A stretch of 31,781 bases of DNA from the NCBI GenBank assembly GCA_016839875.1, contig JAEOTK010000128.1, positions 1 through 31,781 of the forward strand, given 5' to 3'. Source of the DNA: Candidatus Heimdallarchaeota archaeon (GTDB taxonomy: Archaea > Asgardarchaeota > Heimdallarchaeia > Heimdallarchaeales > Heimdallarchaeaceae). This document shows positions 5,635-13,853 of this stretch, one piece after another. Within the stretch, counting starts at the first letter, position 1. The number at the start of each line of letters is the position of its first letter. A model generated the notes under the pieces. The model did not search any database and was not told the origin of the DNA. It saw only the letters and a program-made list of their open reading frames with translations. Both the position numbers and the translations under genes were made by a program.

Positions 5635-8550
5635 TTAATTTTTTACTTCTTCTTTAACAAATCTTGACCTTACTAGAGGTACCAATATTATTGTTGCAAT
5701 TATGAAAATGATTACACCTGTTGAAACAGTCTTTATCAGAGCTATATCATCCCATAGTGCTACATCGCAGAAAATATCTATTCGACCATCAGTTGATGTA
5801 TGATTTATGAACCTAAGTGGAATATAGATCGTATGCCACCCATATTCTTCAAAAGTTAGATAAACCTCATATCTGTCGCTAGTTTCTACTCTATTATAGA
5901 CAATATTTTCGAATGAATGATCAGCATAAATAATTGTACCTTGTAAAGTTTCATTATCTAGAAAAGTTGATTCATCATTCTTCAAGATTTCAAAATCCAA
6001 TCTTATTTGCTCTCTTATCAGAACTCTAGATGGATTCATATCAACAAGTATAGCTGGTCTATTTGTAGATATTAGCCAATCAAAAGTATCATTTACAATC
6101 TGACTGTTCTTTGAATCCAATGCAAATAGGGATTTGTATGAATTATCTAATTCTGCTCTTCTTGGCACAAATTCATATGTATCACTCATCAGTCCTAAAT
6201 CAGTAAAAGGGTAACTAGAACTGAAAATCATTACTCTACCTTCACCTATCTTTGTAGCAAGAACAGCAGGAAAAACTGTAAGTACATCATTATATTCTGC
6301 AGTAAATGTTGCTAGAACCGCGTTATTCGTATTAGTAGATGAACCGTCGAAATTTAGAGGCCATCCCCAATGGAAGAACGAATCTGTATTAAACATATCA
6401 CCATCTGATGTAACAAAAGCTTCGTAAGGATCATAATCAATGGATAATCCACTAAAAACTCTTGCATCAAAGCGAGCTAAAATCTCATTACAGAGAGTAT
6501 AATTGCTGGAGAGAAGTGGATCTGTAGTGACATTGCTTGCATCAATGAATCTTATGCTATTTAGCATAAAAAGTAAAGATCCACCATTATTGACAAAATC
6601 ATATATGGTATCTAAATGAGCTGTTTGCAAGTTATACTCAGGATCTGCAATAACTAGAATATCTATATCCTCAAGGTCGTTTGCTTGTAGTGCCCCTTCT
6701 TCATGAAAGCTATAGTAGAAACCTCTATCTTTGAGTCTTCTAGCTAAATATTGGTAAACACCATATGGAGAGGAAGTATCAAACCATTGATTTGCAGTAT
6801 CATTATCCATGGAAACATCAAAAAGTATTGAGCCACCAAAATACCTTGTTTGAATAGAAATTTCAAGATCGCTCGTTATTCCATTTGTATTGTAAAATTG
6901 GATATTTGCATTGATTTCCCGAACACCCGTATCTTCAGGAATTGTGATATTGAATCCGATGTGATTCCATCCTCGATAAACCTGATATTGACTTGCTGTT
7001 TGTATGAATTGTGAATCTCCTGTGATTGTAGTATTAATAACTTGATCATCAGACGAAATCACTTTTATCATGAATTCTGTTGTTCTTCCTTCTACACATT
7101 CGTAGTAATAATAATTCTCAGGAGACACTCTTTTTGGATTTATAGTAAATACAGTATCATTCTCATTTAGATTTAGATATTCATACGCAGCATATGGATT
7201 GACTAGTCCATTTCCTTGGAATACAATAGGATGGTTAACATCAGTTGCAGTTTCGCATAAAGCAATTTCATAATTCTGAGGTTTGAGATCAGGAAATGCT
7301 TCCATAAGCACAGCAAGAATTCCGCTGACAATTGGTGCAGATATTGAAGTTCCTGAAACATACCTAACTGATCCATCAGTTGCAGAGCTTCCACCAATTC
7401 CATTACCGGGAGCTAAAACATCTATTCCAGCTGAGAAGTTTTGATTAAGACCACTAGCGGTGTATAAAGCTAGGTCTTGAAGATTTTGAGTTGCACCAAT
7501 AGATAAGACATAATCCCACACTGCAGGAGCACCAATTGATGAACCAGAAGGTCCATAATTTCCTGCTGAAGCAACTACAAGAACACCTTGTCTACCTGCA
7601 GCATACATGAGTTCTTCAATTGGGTCACCAATTTCAGCAAAAGTAATAGAAGTTAAACTAGCTGAGATGATGTCTGAATCTAAATCTAAAGCCAGAGCAA
7701 ATCCATCAATAAGCCATTCATCTTCTCCAAAACCGGTTTGATCGAGAACTTTAATATTAAGCAGTTGTGAATCTGGAGCAATACCGTAATCATTTGTTTG
7801 AACTACTTCTCCATCGATTACAAACTTACCATTTCCTGCTAGAATTGAACTAATATGAGTTCCGTGACCTGATAAGTCGTTTATGTCTTCTGCTAGTCCT
7901 TCGGCCTTGAAGGAACTGATTATTTTTTGTTCATCATAATTAAGTTGTCCAACTAAAGAAGGAGCTTGTGTAAAATTCATTCCGCTGTCTAATACACCTA
8001 TTCTTATTCCATGACCTGTGTAACCTAGGTCGTGCAACGCATCAATTTCTAATGCTTCCCTTATATCACTTAATTCTACAGCTGTTCCAAGATCAACATC
8101 TATGTTCTGAGGAACTGAAAAACTTCTGGAACCTATTGGGTAAACATATTTGATATTATACTCTGAAAATTCCACTTCTGAAATCTTCTGGTTATTGTAA
8201 GAGATGGTGACAGCGGGTATAGGAGAATAGATTTTGTCAATTTTGATGTTGTATTTTAATGCATTTTGACAGAAAGTATCTCTTTCCTCAAATCCAAAGA
8301 ATGAAACAAGAGCTCTGTTATTATATTCTTTCAGAGTCTCAATTACATATTCTTCTTTCAGTGGTTCTTTCCATCTCTGATTAACTAGGTTGTTAAATGC
8401 TTTGACTAGATTTTCACCATCAGGTTGAATCTGCATACTCGATGGTAGTACAAGGTTATTTTGCGATGAGTTTGAATGCACTTTGTTCAATGCAGCATAA
8501 GGAAATAAGAACAAAAGTAAGAATAGAAGAATGAATGGCTTACTTTTCAT
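5635..8550 (-). CDS. secreted, membrane-anchored subtilisin-like serine protease (site-1-protease-like layout)
   Basis: A 971-residue S8 family peptidase. It has a signal peptide (1-26, hydrophobic FILLFLLLFLFPYAAL) and a probable pro-region to about 165. The subtilase domain carries Asp188 (IGVLDSG), His229 (SGHGTH), Asn331 (ASAGNYG, oxyanion hole) and Ser402 (SGTSISAP). A beta-rich region follows (470-570). Next is an alpha/beta domain with the look of a DUF4350/GATase-like fold (575-800: IDILVIADPEYN, VNNGGSLLFMLNS), then another beta segment. A C-terminal transmembrane helix (943-962) and short basic tail end the protein. All catalytic residues are present, so it should be active outside the membrane. 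The order signal, subtilase, alpha/beta domain, TM resembles eukaryotic MBTPS1/SKI-1. It stands alone between divergent eS8 and the winged-helix operon. Confidence 0.92.
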   Translation of the reverse strand: MKSKPFILLFLLLFLFPYAALNKVHSNSSQNNLVLPSSMQIQPDGENLVKAFNNLVNQRWKEPLKEEYVIETLKEYNNRALVSFFGFEERDTFCQNALKYNIKIDKIYSPIPAVTISYNNQKISEVEFSEYNIKYVYPIGSRSFSVPQNIDVDLGTAVELSDIREALEIDALHDLGYTGHGIRIGVLDSGMNFTQAPSLVGQLNYDEQKIISSFKAEGLAEDINDLSGHGTHISSILAGNGKFVIDGEVVQTNDYGIAPDSQLLNIKVLDQTGFGEDEWLIDGFALALDLDSDIISASLTSITFAEIGDPIEELMYAAGRQGVLVVASAGNYGPSGSSIGAPAVWDYVLSIGATQNLQDLALYTASGLNQNFSAGIDVLAPGNGIGGSSATDGSVRYVSGTSISAPIVSGILAVLMEAFPDLKPQNYEIALCETATDVNHPIVFQGNGLVNPYAAYEYLNLNENDTVFTINPKRVSPENYYYYECVEGRTTEFMIKVISSDDQVINTTITGDSQFIQTASQYQVYRGWNHIGFNITIPEDTGVREINANIQFYNTNGITSDLEISIQTRYFGGSILFDVSMDNDTANQWFDTSSPYGVYQYLARRLKDRGFYYSFHEEGALQANDLEDIDILVIADPEYNLQTAHLDTIYDFVNNGGSLLFMLNSIRFIDASNVTTDPLLSSNYTLCNEILARFDARVFSGLSIDYDPYEAFVTSDGDMFNTDSFFHWGWPLNFDGSSTNTNNAVLATFTAEYNDVLTVFPAVLATKIGEGRVMIFSSSYPFTDLGLMSDTYEFVPRRAELDNSYKSLFALDSKNSQIVNDTFDWLISTNRPAILVDMNPSRVLIREQIRLDFEILKNDESTFLDNETLQGTIIYADHSFENIVYNRVETSDRYEVYLTFEEYGWHTIYIPLRFINHTSTDGRIDIFCDVALWDDIALIKTVSTGVIIFIIATIILVPLVRSRFVKEEVKN

Positions 8551-8617
8551 AGATAAAGAATGAATTCTTTGCTTTTAGATTTTTCCCTAGTATTTGCTAT
8601 AAACAAGAAGATGCATC

Positions 8618-8679
8618 ACAGTTTTATCTTTCTAATGGAAACTCTTATATTCAAACAAAATCGATGACTTCCAAGGTGA
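8618..8679 (+). promoter_or_regulatory. promoter region and ribosome binding site of the eS8-srp19-gar1 operon
   Basis: The 136 bases between the divergent subtilase and eS8 genes contain AT-rich TATA candidates (GTTTTATC near 8619, CTTATATTC near 8644). A strong ribosome binding site AAGGTGA lies at 8673-8679, seven bases before the ATG at 8687. Confidence 0.4.
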
Positions 8680-8686
8680 AAAGACA

Positions 8687-9085
8687 ATGCCTTATCAGTG
8701 GTTAAAAAGGTCTAGAAGAAAATTATCAGGCGGTCTTATAAAACGAGCAGCATCTAAGAAGAAAAGAGATATGGGAAGATATCCAGCTGAAACTCATATT
8801 GGTCCTCGTACATTCAAACATATTCGTACTAGAGGAGGACATCAAAAATATAGAGTTCTGAGAGATGAATATGCAAATATTCTTGATCAATCTACAGGTG
8901 TATCTCAAAAGGCTAAAATTCTAAATGTTCTAGAAAATAAAGCAAATCGTGAATATGCTCGTCGTCGTATTATTACAAAAGGATGTGTTATTGATACAGA
9001 TCTTGGTAGAGCTTTAGTAACAAGTAGACCAGGACAGCATGGTATCATTAACGGAGTTTTGATTGATAAGAAAGAGGAAGAGTAA
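8687..9085 (+). CDS. rps8e: small ribosomal subunit protein eS8
   Basis: A 132-residue archaeal S8e, a basic small-subunit protein. The hallmark blocks are present: KRSRRKLSGGLIKRAASKKKRDMGRYPAETHIG at the N-terminus (shown in part as KLSGG and GRYPAETHIG), the RTRGGHQKYRVLR block, and the C-terminal VTSRPGQHGIINGVLI. Archaeal S8e lacks the long insert of the eukaryotic protein, as here. The start follows AAGGTGA. It is the first gene of a small operon with SRP19 (48 bases downstream) and Gar1. Confidence 0.96.
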   Translation: MPYQWLKRSRRKLSGGLIKRAASKKKRDMGRYPAETHIGPRTFKHIRTRGGHQKYRVLRDEYANILDQSTGVSQKAKILNVLENKANREYARRRIITKGCVIDTDLGRALVTSRPGQHGIINGVLIDKKEEE

Positions 9086-9133
9086 TTTCCTCCAAATAAT
9101 TTAATAATAATTAAACAATAATAAGGCTGAATC

Positions 9134-9490
9134 ATGTTACGCAGAAAACGTTATTTTGTTCTTTATCCAGAGTATTTTGATAGGAGTCTATCTAGAAAAC
9201 AAGGTAGAAAACTTCCAAAAAACAAAGCAGTAAGTGATTGTAATCTTTCCAAAATTGTTTATGCATGTAAGCATCTTGAACTAGAATATGAAGTTGAAAA
9301 AGATAAAAAATACTCAAAGAACTGGTGGAGTAGCGAGGGAAGGATAATTGTAAACCCAGAAGGAATTCCAAGTAAAACAGAGTTAATTCGAAGAATAGCA
9401 AATATCTCCAGAAAACTGAAGAAAGTTGCAAAACCTCAAGAGAAAAAGAAAGGTAAAGCAACAACTAAAGCAACAACTAAAGCAAAATAA
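9134..9490 (+). CDS. srp19: signal recognition particle protein SRP19
   Basis: A 118-residue protein that binds the tips of SRP RNA helices 6 and 8 and prepares the RNA for SRP54. The family pattern is visible: RRKRYFVLYPEYFDRSLSRKQGRKLPK at the N-terminus (part), ACKHLELEYEVEKDKKYSKNWW in the middle and GRIIVNPEG near the end. The C-terminal tail is lysine-rich and ends in a short tandem repeat, KATTKATTKAK, coded by a repeated 12-base unit; such basic tails are common in archaeal SRP19. It sits between eS8 and gar1, a typical neighbourhood in archaea. Confidence 0.95.
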   Translation: MLRRKRYFVLYPEYFDRSLSRKQGRKLPKNKAVSDCNLSKIVYACKHLELEYEVEKDKKYSKNWWSSEGRIIVNPEGIPSKTELIRRIANISRKLKKVAKPQEKKKGKATTKATTKAK

Positions 9491-9525
9491 AATAAACTCT
9501 TTTGATAAAAATATAGGTGATTGAA

Positions 9526-9825
9526 TTGGAGCAAAGTAGAATAAAAAAACTTGGTCCAATTGTTCATTATTCTGATTTAGGATATGCAGTTGTAATCGAT
9601 CCAACTCAGTTACCCAAAATAGGTTCCAATGTAGTAAATGAAACTATGGAGCATATTGGTATAATCAATGATATTTTTGGTCCAGTGAAGAAACCATATC
9701 TCAGTATAAAATTGAAGGAACAGTATAAAGGAAGGATTCCAATAAATACTCTGCTTTACTCAATTGATCGAAAGCGTTCTGATGTAAGGCAAAAAAAGAA
9801 ATACTCAAAGAAAAAAAGTTTCTAG
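9526..9825 (+). CDS. gar1: Gar1, H/ACA RNP subunit
   Basis: Gar1 is a component of the H/ACA pseudouridylation RNP, where it helps Cbf5 release its substrate RNA. A 99-residue beta-barrel protein: LGPIVHYSDLGYAVVIDP, then KIGSNVVNETMEHIGIINDIFGPVKKPYLSIKL (the typical GxVxDIFGPVxxPY motif), then a basic tail KKKYSKKKSF. The start is taken as TTG at 9526 because AGGTGA (9515-9520) is ideally placed. A GTG at 9517 would lie inside that ribosome binding site. It is the last gene of the eS8-srp19-gar1 operon; T-rich DNA follows at about 9900-9917. Confidence 0.93.
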   Translation: MEQSRIKKLGPIVHYSDLGYAVVIDPTQLPKIGSNVVNETMEHIGIINDIFGPVKKPYLSIKLKEQYKGRIPINTLLYSIDRKRSDVRQKKKYSKKKSF

Positions 9826-9966
9826 TTGCACAAAATAGTAGATTCGTAGATGGTAATATTTCGATTTATGTCGAATGAAATTGGAAGCTCAACAAGAAAA
9901 TTTTGCATGTTTTTTCTCACTAAATAATTTCGACATGTATCAACACTTAAATAGGGTAAAAAGCAC

Positions 9967-9977
9967 TATTTATATTA
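9967..9977 (+). promoter_or_regulatory. candidate TATA box for the TFE-beta gene
   Basis: TATTTATATTA at 9967-9977 is a strong archaeal TATA match about 75 bases before the coding start. A second candidate, CTTAAATA, lies near 9946. The rest of the 225-base gap after gar1 shows only short inverted repeats (TTCGA at 9860-9864 with TCGAA at 9871-9875; AGGAT/ATCCT near 9985-10012) and a T-run at about 9909-9914 that may end the gar1 transcript. Confidence 0.4.
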
Positions 9978-10050
9978 GAAGATAGGATCGCTATTGAACA
10001 CTATCCTCGACGATACTAAATCTTAGGGTTTAGAACGATAACTGTGTGTG

Positions 10051-10512
10051 ATGAGAATGATTCCAGTTCAGCGAATTAAAATTGAGAAAAATTATAGTAG
10101 CGCATTAGGCGATGAAATTATTGAACTTATTGATCGAACAACGAATAAGCAACTATTGTACAGGGAAGTGTTGGATATATTGGGTACTCATGATTCGATC
10201 ATTCTCAAGTTAGATGAATTACTTTATACAAATAAGATACTTAAAATTCCTGTTAAGATGGGTAACGTGAAGGATTTTGTTCTGACAATTCCTAAGAAAA
10301 AAGAAACAGGATGGATGACTTTAATTTGTCCTTGCTTTACTTGCGACAGAATAAGTGAATGTAATGTAAATAATCCAGTCAATCCAATAAGTTGCAGACT
10401 CTTTAATGAATGGTTAATTGAAGAAGATTCATCTAAAGAGATACAACCATACAGATTCGTTGAATATGAAATTCTCGATGATGATGATAAAATCCCAATC
10501 CCATTGAAGTAA
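10051..10512 (+). CDS. transcription initiation factor TFE-beta (RPC34/RPC39 homologue, Fe-S)
   Basis: A 153-residue protein: a winged-helix N-terminal part (about 15-80, with LLYREVLDILGTHDSIILKLDELL) and a C-terminal cysteine domain. The cysteines fall as C-x2-C-x5-C-x10-C (C95, C98, C104, C115) followed by LFNEWL. Human RPC39, from memory, has the same spacing (APCGLCPVFDDC...NC, then TEWL), where the cysteines bind a cubane Fe-S cluster. In archaea the homologue is TFE-beta, which pairs with TFE-alpha to open promoter DNA with RNA polymerase. An extra Cys (C93) is present. GTG at 10048 or ATG at 10051 could start it. It stands next to rRNA/tRNA methyltransferase genes. An alternative would be an uncharacterised Fe-S winged-helix protein. 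Confidence 0.78.
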   Translation: MRMIPVQRIKIEKNYSSALGDEIIELIDRTTNKQLLYREVLDILGTHDSIILKLDELLYTNKILKIPVKMGNVKDFVLTIPKKKETGWMTLICPCFTCDRISECNVNNPVNPISCRLFNEWLIEEDSSKEIQPYRFVEYEILDDDDKIPIPLK

Positions 10513-10530
10513 AGATTTTTTTTAGTATAG

Positions 10531-10550
10531 GATAAGACGTAAGTCTTATC
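10531..10550. repeat. perfect 8-bp inverted repeat between TFE-beta and rlmE
   Basis: GATAAGAC (10531-10538), a 4-base GTAA spacer and GTCTTATC (10543-10550) form a perfect inverted repeat. It sits 18 bases after the TFE-beta stop and 35 bases before the rlmE start, just after a T8 run (10516-10523). As RNA it would be a stable hairpin; as DNA it would suit a dimeric regulator upstream of the rlmE-trm1-rnhB genes. Confidence 0.6.
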
Positions 10551-10585
10551 AATACAATAGTTTTAAGCTGTACAAATATCTCTAT

Positions 10586-11176
10586 GTGAACTATTTGAGT
10601 GATGATTATTTCTATCTAAAAGCTAAATACAAAGGATATAGGTCAAGGGCATCCTATAAGTTATTGGAGATAAATCAGAAGTATCACATTTTTAAACGAG
10701 GTCATCTGGTTGTTGATTTAGGTGCATCACCAGGAGGGTGGTCTCAGGTGGCATCGAATCATGTTGGACGTAGTGGCAAAGTAATAGCTATTGACAAAGC
10801 ATACATTACTCCTTTCAAGGAGAAAAACGTTGAGATTGTAAATAGTGATATTTTGAGTGAAAATCTCCCGAATATGTTGTTAGAAAAATATGGAAAGATT
10901 GATGTCTTGCTCTCTGATTGTGCTCCCAATATCTCGGGTGACTATGGGAGAGACCATTCAACTCAAATATTCTTAGCTAATAGAGCTCTAGAAGTCGCAG
11001 AAGAAGTCCTGAAAACTGGAGGGTGTTTTATATGCAAATTGTTCCAAGGAAAGGAATTTGAAGAATTTAACAAAAAAGCAAAAACATTATTTGTGAAAAC
11101 AAAATTATTCAAACCTAAAGCATCACGTAAGAAAAGTTCCGAGATATATCTAGTTTGTACAAATAAGAGTGATTAA
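10586..11176 (+). CDS. rlmE: RlmE/FtsJ-type rRNA 2'-O-methyltransferase
   Basis: A 196-residue SAM-dependent ribose methyltransferase of the FtsJ/RrmJ/Trm7 family. It probably methylates the U of 23S rRNA corresponding to E. coli U2552. SAM-binding LVVDLGASPGGWSQ (41-54) and the catalytic K-D-K-E tetrad are visible: K25 (SYKLLEI), D111 (LLSDCAPN), K151 (CKLFQG) and E186 (SSEIYLVC). It lacks the extra C-terminal TRAM domain found in some euryarchaeal homologues. The start is a GTG at 10586 with a TATA-like TTTTAAG only about 20 bases upstream, so the mRNA may be leaderless. It is the first of three clustered genes (rlmE, trm1, rnhB). Confidence 0.93.
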   Translation: MNYLSDDYFYLKAKYKGYRSRASYKLLEINQKYHIFKRGHLVVDLGASPGGWSQVASNHVGRSGKVIAIDKAYITPFKEKNVEIVNSDILSENLPNMLLEKYGKIDVLLSDCAPNISGDYGRDHSTQIFLANRALEVAEEVLKTGGCFICKLFQGKEFEEFNKKAKTLFVKTKLFKPKASRKKSSEIYLVCTNKSD

Positions 11177-11210
11177 TGAAGAAGAAGATAAATGATTGGA
11201 GGATATTGAA

Positions 11211-12392
11211 ATGGAAGGAACTGAAAGAAAGTGGACTGAAGTTATGGAAGGTAGTACTAATTTCACATTCTTTCAAGATGCTGATAGAATTTATGACGCT
11301 TCAGTTTTCTACAATCCAAAAATGGTTATCAATAGAGACTTAACCTTACTCCTTTTATCATTAGTTGCTAAGAATTCAAAAGAGGGGATAATCTTCTTAG
11401 ATCCTTTCGCAGGAACAGGAGTTAGAAGTTATAGAATTCTAAATGAACTTCCTTCTACATCTATTCAAAGGATTATTGCTAGTGATAAGAATCCTTTAGC
11501 AATTGAGATTATCAACAAGAATATTGATACTTATAATTATGATGGAAAATTAGAAGTTATTCGCTCTGAGGCTTATAACATGATTAGTAATTTGGTTTCA
11601 GATAAGCAAAGTATAGATGTTATTGATATAGATCCTTTTGGTTCTCCAATATCCTTCTTAGAAATCTCAATTCGAGCCTTACAGAGATCTGAGGGATACT
11701 TGCTTGTAACAGCTACTGATTTACAAGTTCTTTGTGGTAAATTTTCTGATGCTTGTTATAGGATGTACAACGCTAAGCCAACTCGCTATTTTCCATGTCA
11801 TGAAGTTGCACTAAGAATCTTGATCTATAACCTTCTAATAAGTGCGGGGAGGTTAGGTGTAGCTATAGAACCTATATTTAGTTTTCATCATGAACATTTC
11901 TTGCGAGTAAAAGTAAAGATTATAGAAAGTAAGGAACTAGCCAACGAACAACACAAGAAAATTGGTTTTGTACACTTCTGTACAGAATGTTCTTACGTTA
12001 AAAGTACATATATCCCGGATGAGGTTAAATCTTCTAATTGTCCTGTATGTATGAAAAAATTGGAAAAAGCAGGTCCATTATGGTTAGGACAACTTCACAG
12101 TAGAAATTATGTAGAAAATATGATTGTTGAATTAGACAATTTTGAAGTCTCTTCGAAAAAACAGATTGAGAAATTATTGACTAAAATACTAGACGAAATT
12201 GATTCTCCACCATTTTTCTATTATATTCCTTACATTCTCAGATATTGTGGAAAAGAAGGAATATCATTACTACAATTGATTGAATCGCTACAACAGAATG
12301 GATTTACAGTATCAAGAACAGTGTTTAATCCAGAAGGATTAAAGACAAATGCATCATATTCTGATATAGTAGAAATTGTGAAATTATATTGA
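11211..12392 (+). CDS. trm1: Trm1, tRNA (guanine26-N2)-dimethyltransferase
   Basis: Converts G26 of tRNA to m2,2G with SAM. With the ATG at 11211 (GGAGG at 11198-11202, 8 bases upstream) it has 393 residues, normal for archaeal Trm1. It shows the SAM motif FLDPFAGTGVRSYR (62-75), the catalytic DIDPFGSP (139-146), and a two-pair zinc site CTEC (257/260) and CPVC (277/280) followed by GPLWLGQLHS, the C-terminal domain hallmark. The N-terminal EGSTNFTF and FYNPKMVINRDL blocks are also typical. The upstream TTG at 11196 would put the start before its own ribosome binding site. It lies 34 bases after rlmE and 12 bases before rnhB. Confidence 0.95.
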   Translation: MEGTERKWTEVMEGSTNFTFFQDADRIYDASVFYNPKMVINRDLTLLLLSLVAKNSKEGIIFLDPFAGTGVRSYRILNELPSTSIQRIIASDKNPLAIEIINKNIDTYNYDGKLEVIRSEAYNMISNLVSDKQSIDVIDIDPFGSPISFLEISIRALQRSEGYLLVTATDLQVLCGKFSDACYRMYNAKPTRYFPCHEVALRILIYNLLISAGRLGVAIEPIFSFHHEHFLRVKVKIIESKELANEQHKKIGFVHFCTECSYVKSTYIPDEVKSSNCPVCMKKLEKAGPLWLGQLHSRNYVENMIVELDNFEVSSKKQIEKLLTKILDEIDSPPFFYYIPYILRYCGKEGISLLQLIESLQQNGFTVSRTVFNPEGLKTNASYSDIVEIVKLY

Positions 12393-12404
12393 AAATATCA
12401 GCTG

Positions 12405-13091
12405 GTGAAAAAAATATCTAAATCAAAGAAATATGTGGTAGGAATAGATGAAGCCGGTCGTGGACCCGTAATTGGTCCTATGGTTATCTGCGCTTATTCT
12501 ATCGAAAAAGAGAAGGAAGGAGTATTAAGAGAACTAGGTGTTAAAGATTCAAAATTACTATCTAAAAGAAAACGTAATGATTTATATCCAAAACTAAAAT
12601 CAATATCTGCTGGTTTTAAAATTAAACATGTATCTCCTGCTGAAATAGATGAATTAAGAAAAAAACATTCTCTAAATATCATTGAACAAAAAATCATGTT
12701 AAAACTAACACAAGATTTGAATATCAATCCTAGTGAGATTTACATAGATGCAGCTGATGTAAAGGAGAAACGATTTGGTCAAGTATTTGAGGTGGAATTT
12801 CCAAATGCTCTGGTTGTATCCAAACATCAAGCAGACAAGATATACCCAATTGTATCCGCTGCATCAATTCTAGCAAAAGTAGAAAGAGATAATGAAGTTG
12901 CAAGAATAGCATCAAAAATAGGAGAAGATATTGGTTCAGGATACCCAGCTGATCCGAAGACTAAGGATTTCCTAAGAAGATACTTCATGAAACACAAAAA
13001 ATTTCCTCCTTTTGTAAGAGAATCTTGGGATACGGTAAAAAATATCAAAAAAGAAATCGCAAATTCCAAAATATCTGATTACTTCAACTAG
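12405..13091 (+). CDS. rnhB: ribonuclease HII
   Basis: Removes RNA primers and misincorporated ribonucleotides from DNA:RNA hybrids. A 228-residue type 2 RNase H with all four metal ligands: D15 and E16 (GIDEAGRGPVIGPM), D115 (IYIDAADV) and D144 (HQADKIYPIVSAASILAKVERD, part). The GRG substrate-sensing motif is present. The C-terminus NSKISDYFN resembles a PCNA-interacting (PIP) box with the leading Gln replaced by Asn, as expected for archaeal RNase HII. The start is GTG at 12405, 12 bases after the trm1 stop. Its 3' end overlaps the convergent rhomboid gene by 8 bases. Confidence 0.96.
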   Translation: MKKISKSKKYVVGIDEAGRGPVIGPMVICAYSIEKEKEGVLRELGVKDSKLLSKRKRNDLYPKLKSISAGFKIKHVSPAEIDELRKKHSLNIIEQKIMLKLTQDLNINPSEIYIDAADVKEKRFGQVFEVEFPNALVVSKHQADKIYPIVSAASILAKVERDNEVARIASKIGEDIGSGYPADPKTKDFLRRYFMKHKKFPPFVRESWDTVKNIKKEIANSKISDYFN

Positions 13092-13743
13092 AAACAATCT
13101 CCACTTCTACTCTATGTTTTTTCTTCCTTTTCTTTAACAAGAAGAGAGGTAACAAAGCTCCAGAGACTAATCCTATTGCGTGAGCTAGAAAATTAACATT
13201 AATTCCTCCAGATATTGCAAGGAAGATTCCTCCCATTCCAAGATAAATCCAGAGAGCTCTAGTTCTATTTTCTTCATATGCTAATATCAAATCTGCTCCC
13301 AATAAACCAAAAATTCCTCCACTGGCTCCAACTGAAATAGTATATGGACCAAAAGCAAGAGTTAGTAGACTTCCCATTAATCCAGATACAAGAAATATGA
13401 TGTAATATTGCCAAGAGAAATATCTTTCTTCAGCTCGTAAACCAAAGATAAAAAGAAATAAGCAATTTGAAAAGAAGTGAAGGAAACCTGCATGAACAAA
13501 AATAGATGTTACTAGCATGTATACATGGCCATGGTAAACTTGAAGATTATACTGTCCAACCAAAGCCAGTAGATTTGTATCTATTAATAGTACATCATTT
13601 AGGTTGGTAACATTTACTCTAATAATACTAATAATAGTTAATGTAACGTAGACAATTAAAATCACTATGAAGATATTGCGTGTAGGAAGATTTTCCTTCC
13701 AGAAATTAACGAAATGTTTCTCTTGCGACTCTGAACTTGACAC
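13084..13743 (-). CDS. rhomboid family intramembrane serine protease
   Basis: A 219-residue integral membrane protein with six predicted transmembrane segments in the basic rhomboid layout. Catalytic Ser141 lies in GASGGIFGLLG and catalytic His188 in NFLAHAIGLVSG. The TM2 motif HAGFLHFFSN gives the oxyanion-side H84, H89 and N93. It would cleave single-pass membrane proteins within the bilayer. The start is a GTG at 13743. It is a single gene with a basic cytosolic tail (KKRKKKHR), tail-to-tail with RNase HII. The substrate is unknown. Confidence 0.93.
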   Translation of the reverse strand: MSSSESQEKHFVNFWKENLPTRNIFIVILIVYVTLTIISIIRVNVTNLNDVLLIDTNLLALVGQYNLQVYHGHVYMLVTSIFVHAGFLHFFSNCLFLFIFGLRAEERYFSWQYYIIFLVSGLMGSLLTLAFGPYTISVGASGGIFGLLGADLILAYEENRTRALWIYLGMGGIFLAISGGINVNFLAHAIGLVSGALLPLFLLKKRKKKHRVEVEIVSS

Positions 13744-13853
13744 ACTAGTATCTTTTCATACTTCATTAAAAAATATTGTATTGGGAGAAATGAAAGAATG
13801 ACTATTCAATCAACAATGTTTTATTTTACAGCTCTCTGTTGAGATGAAATTGA

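Noticed and set aside
9428..9487. Tandem repeat in the srp19 3' end as a possible mobile or satellite element
   Set aside because: It is a two-copy 12-base unit coding a lysine/threonine tail, in frame and within the expected basic C-terminus of SRP19.
10048..10054. Box C-like GTGATGA that could begin a C/D box RNA
   Set aside because: It coincides with the start codon region of the TFE-beta gene and no matching CTGA box D or flanking terminal stem is seen at suitable distance.
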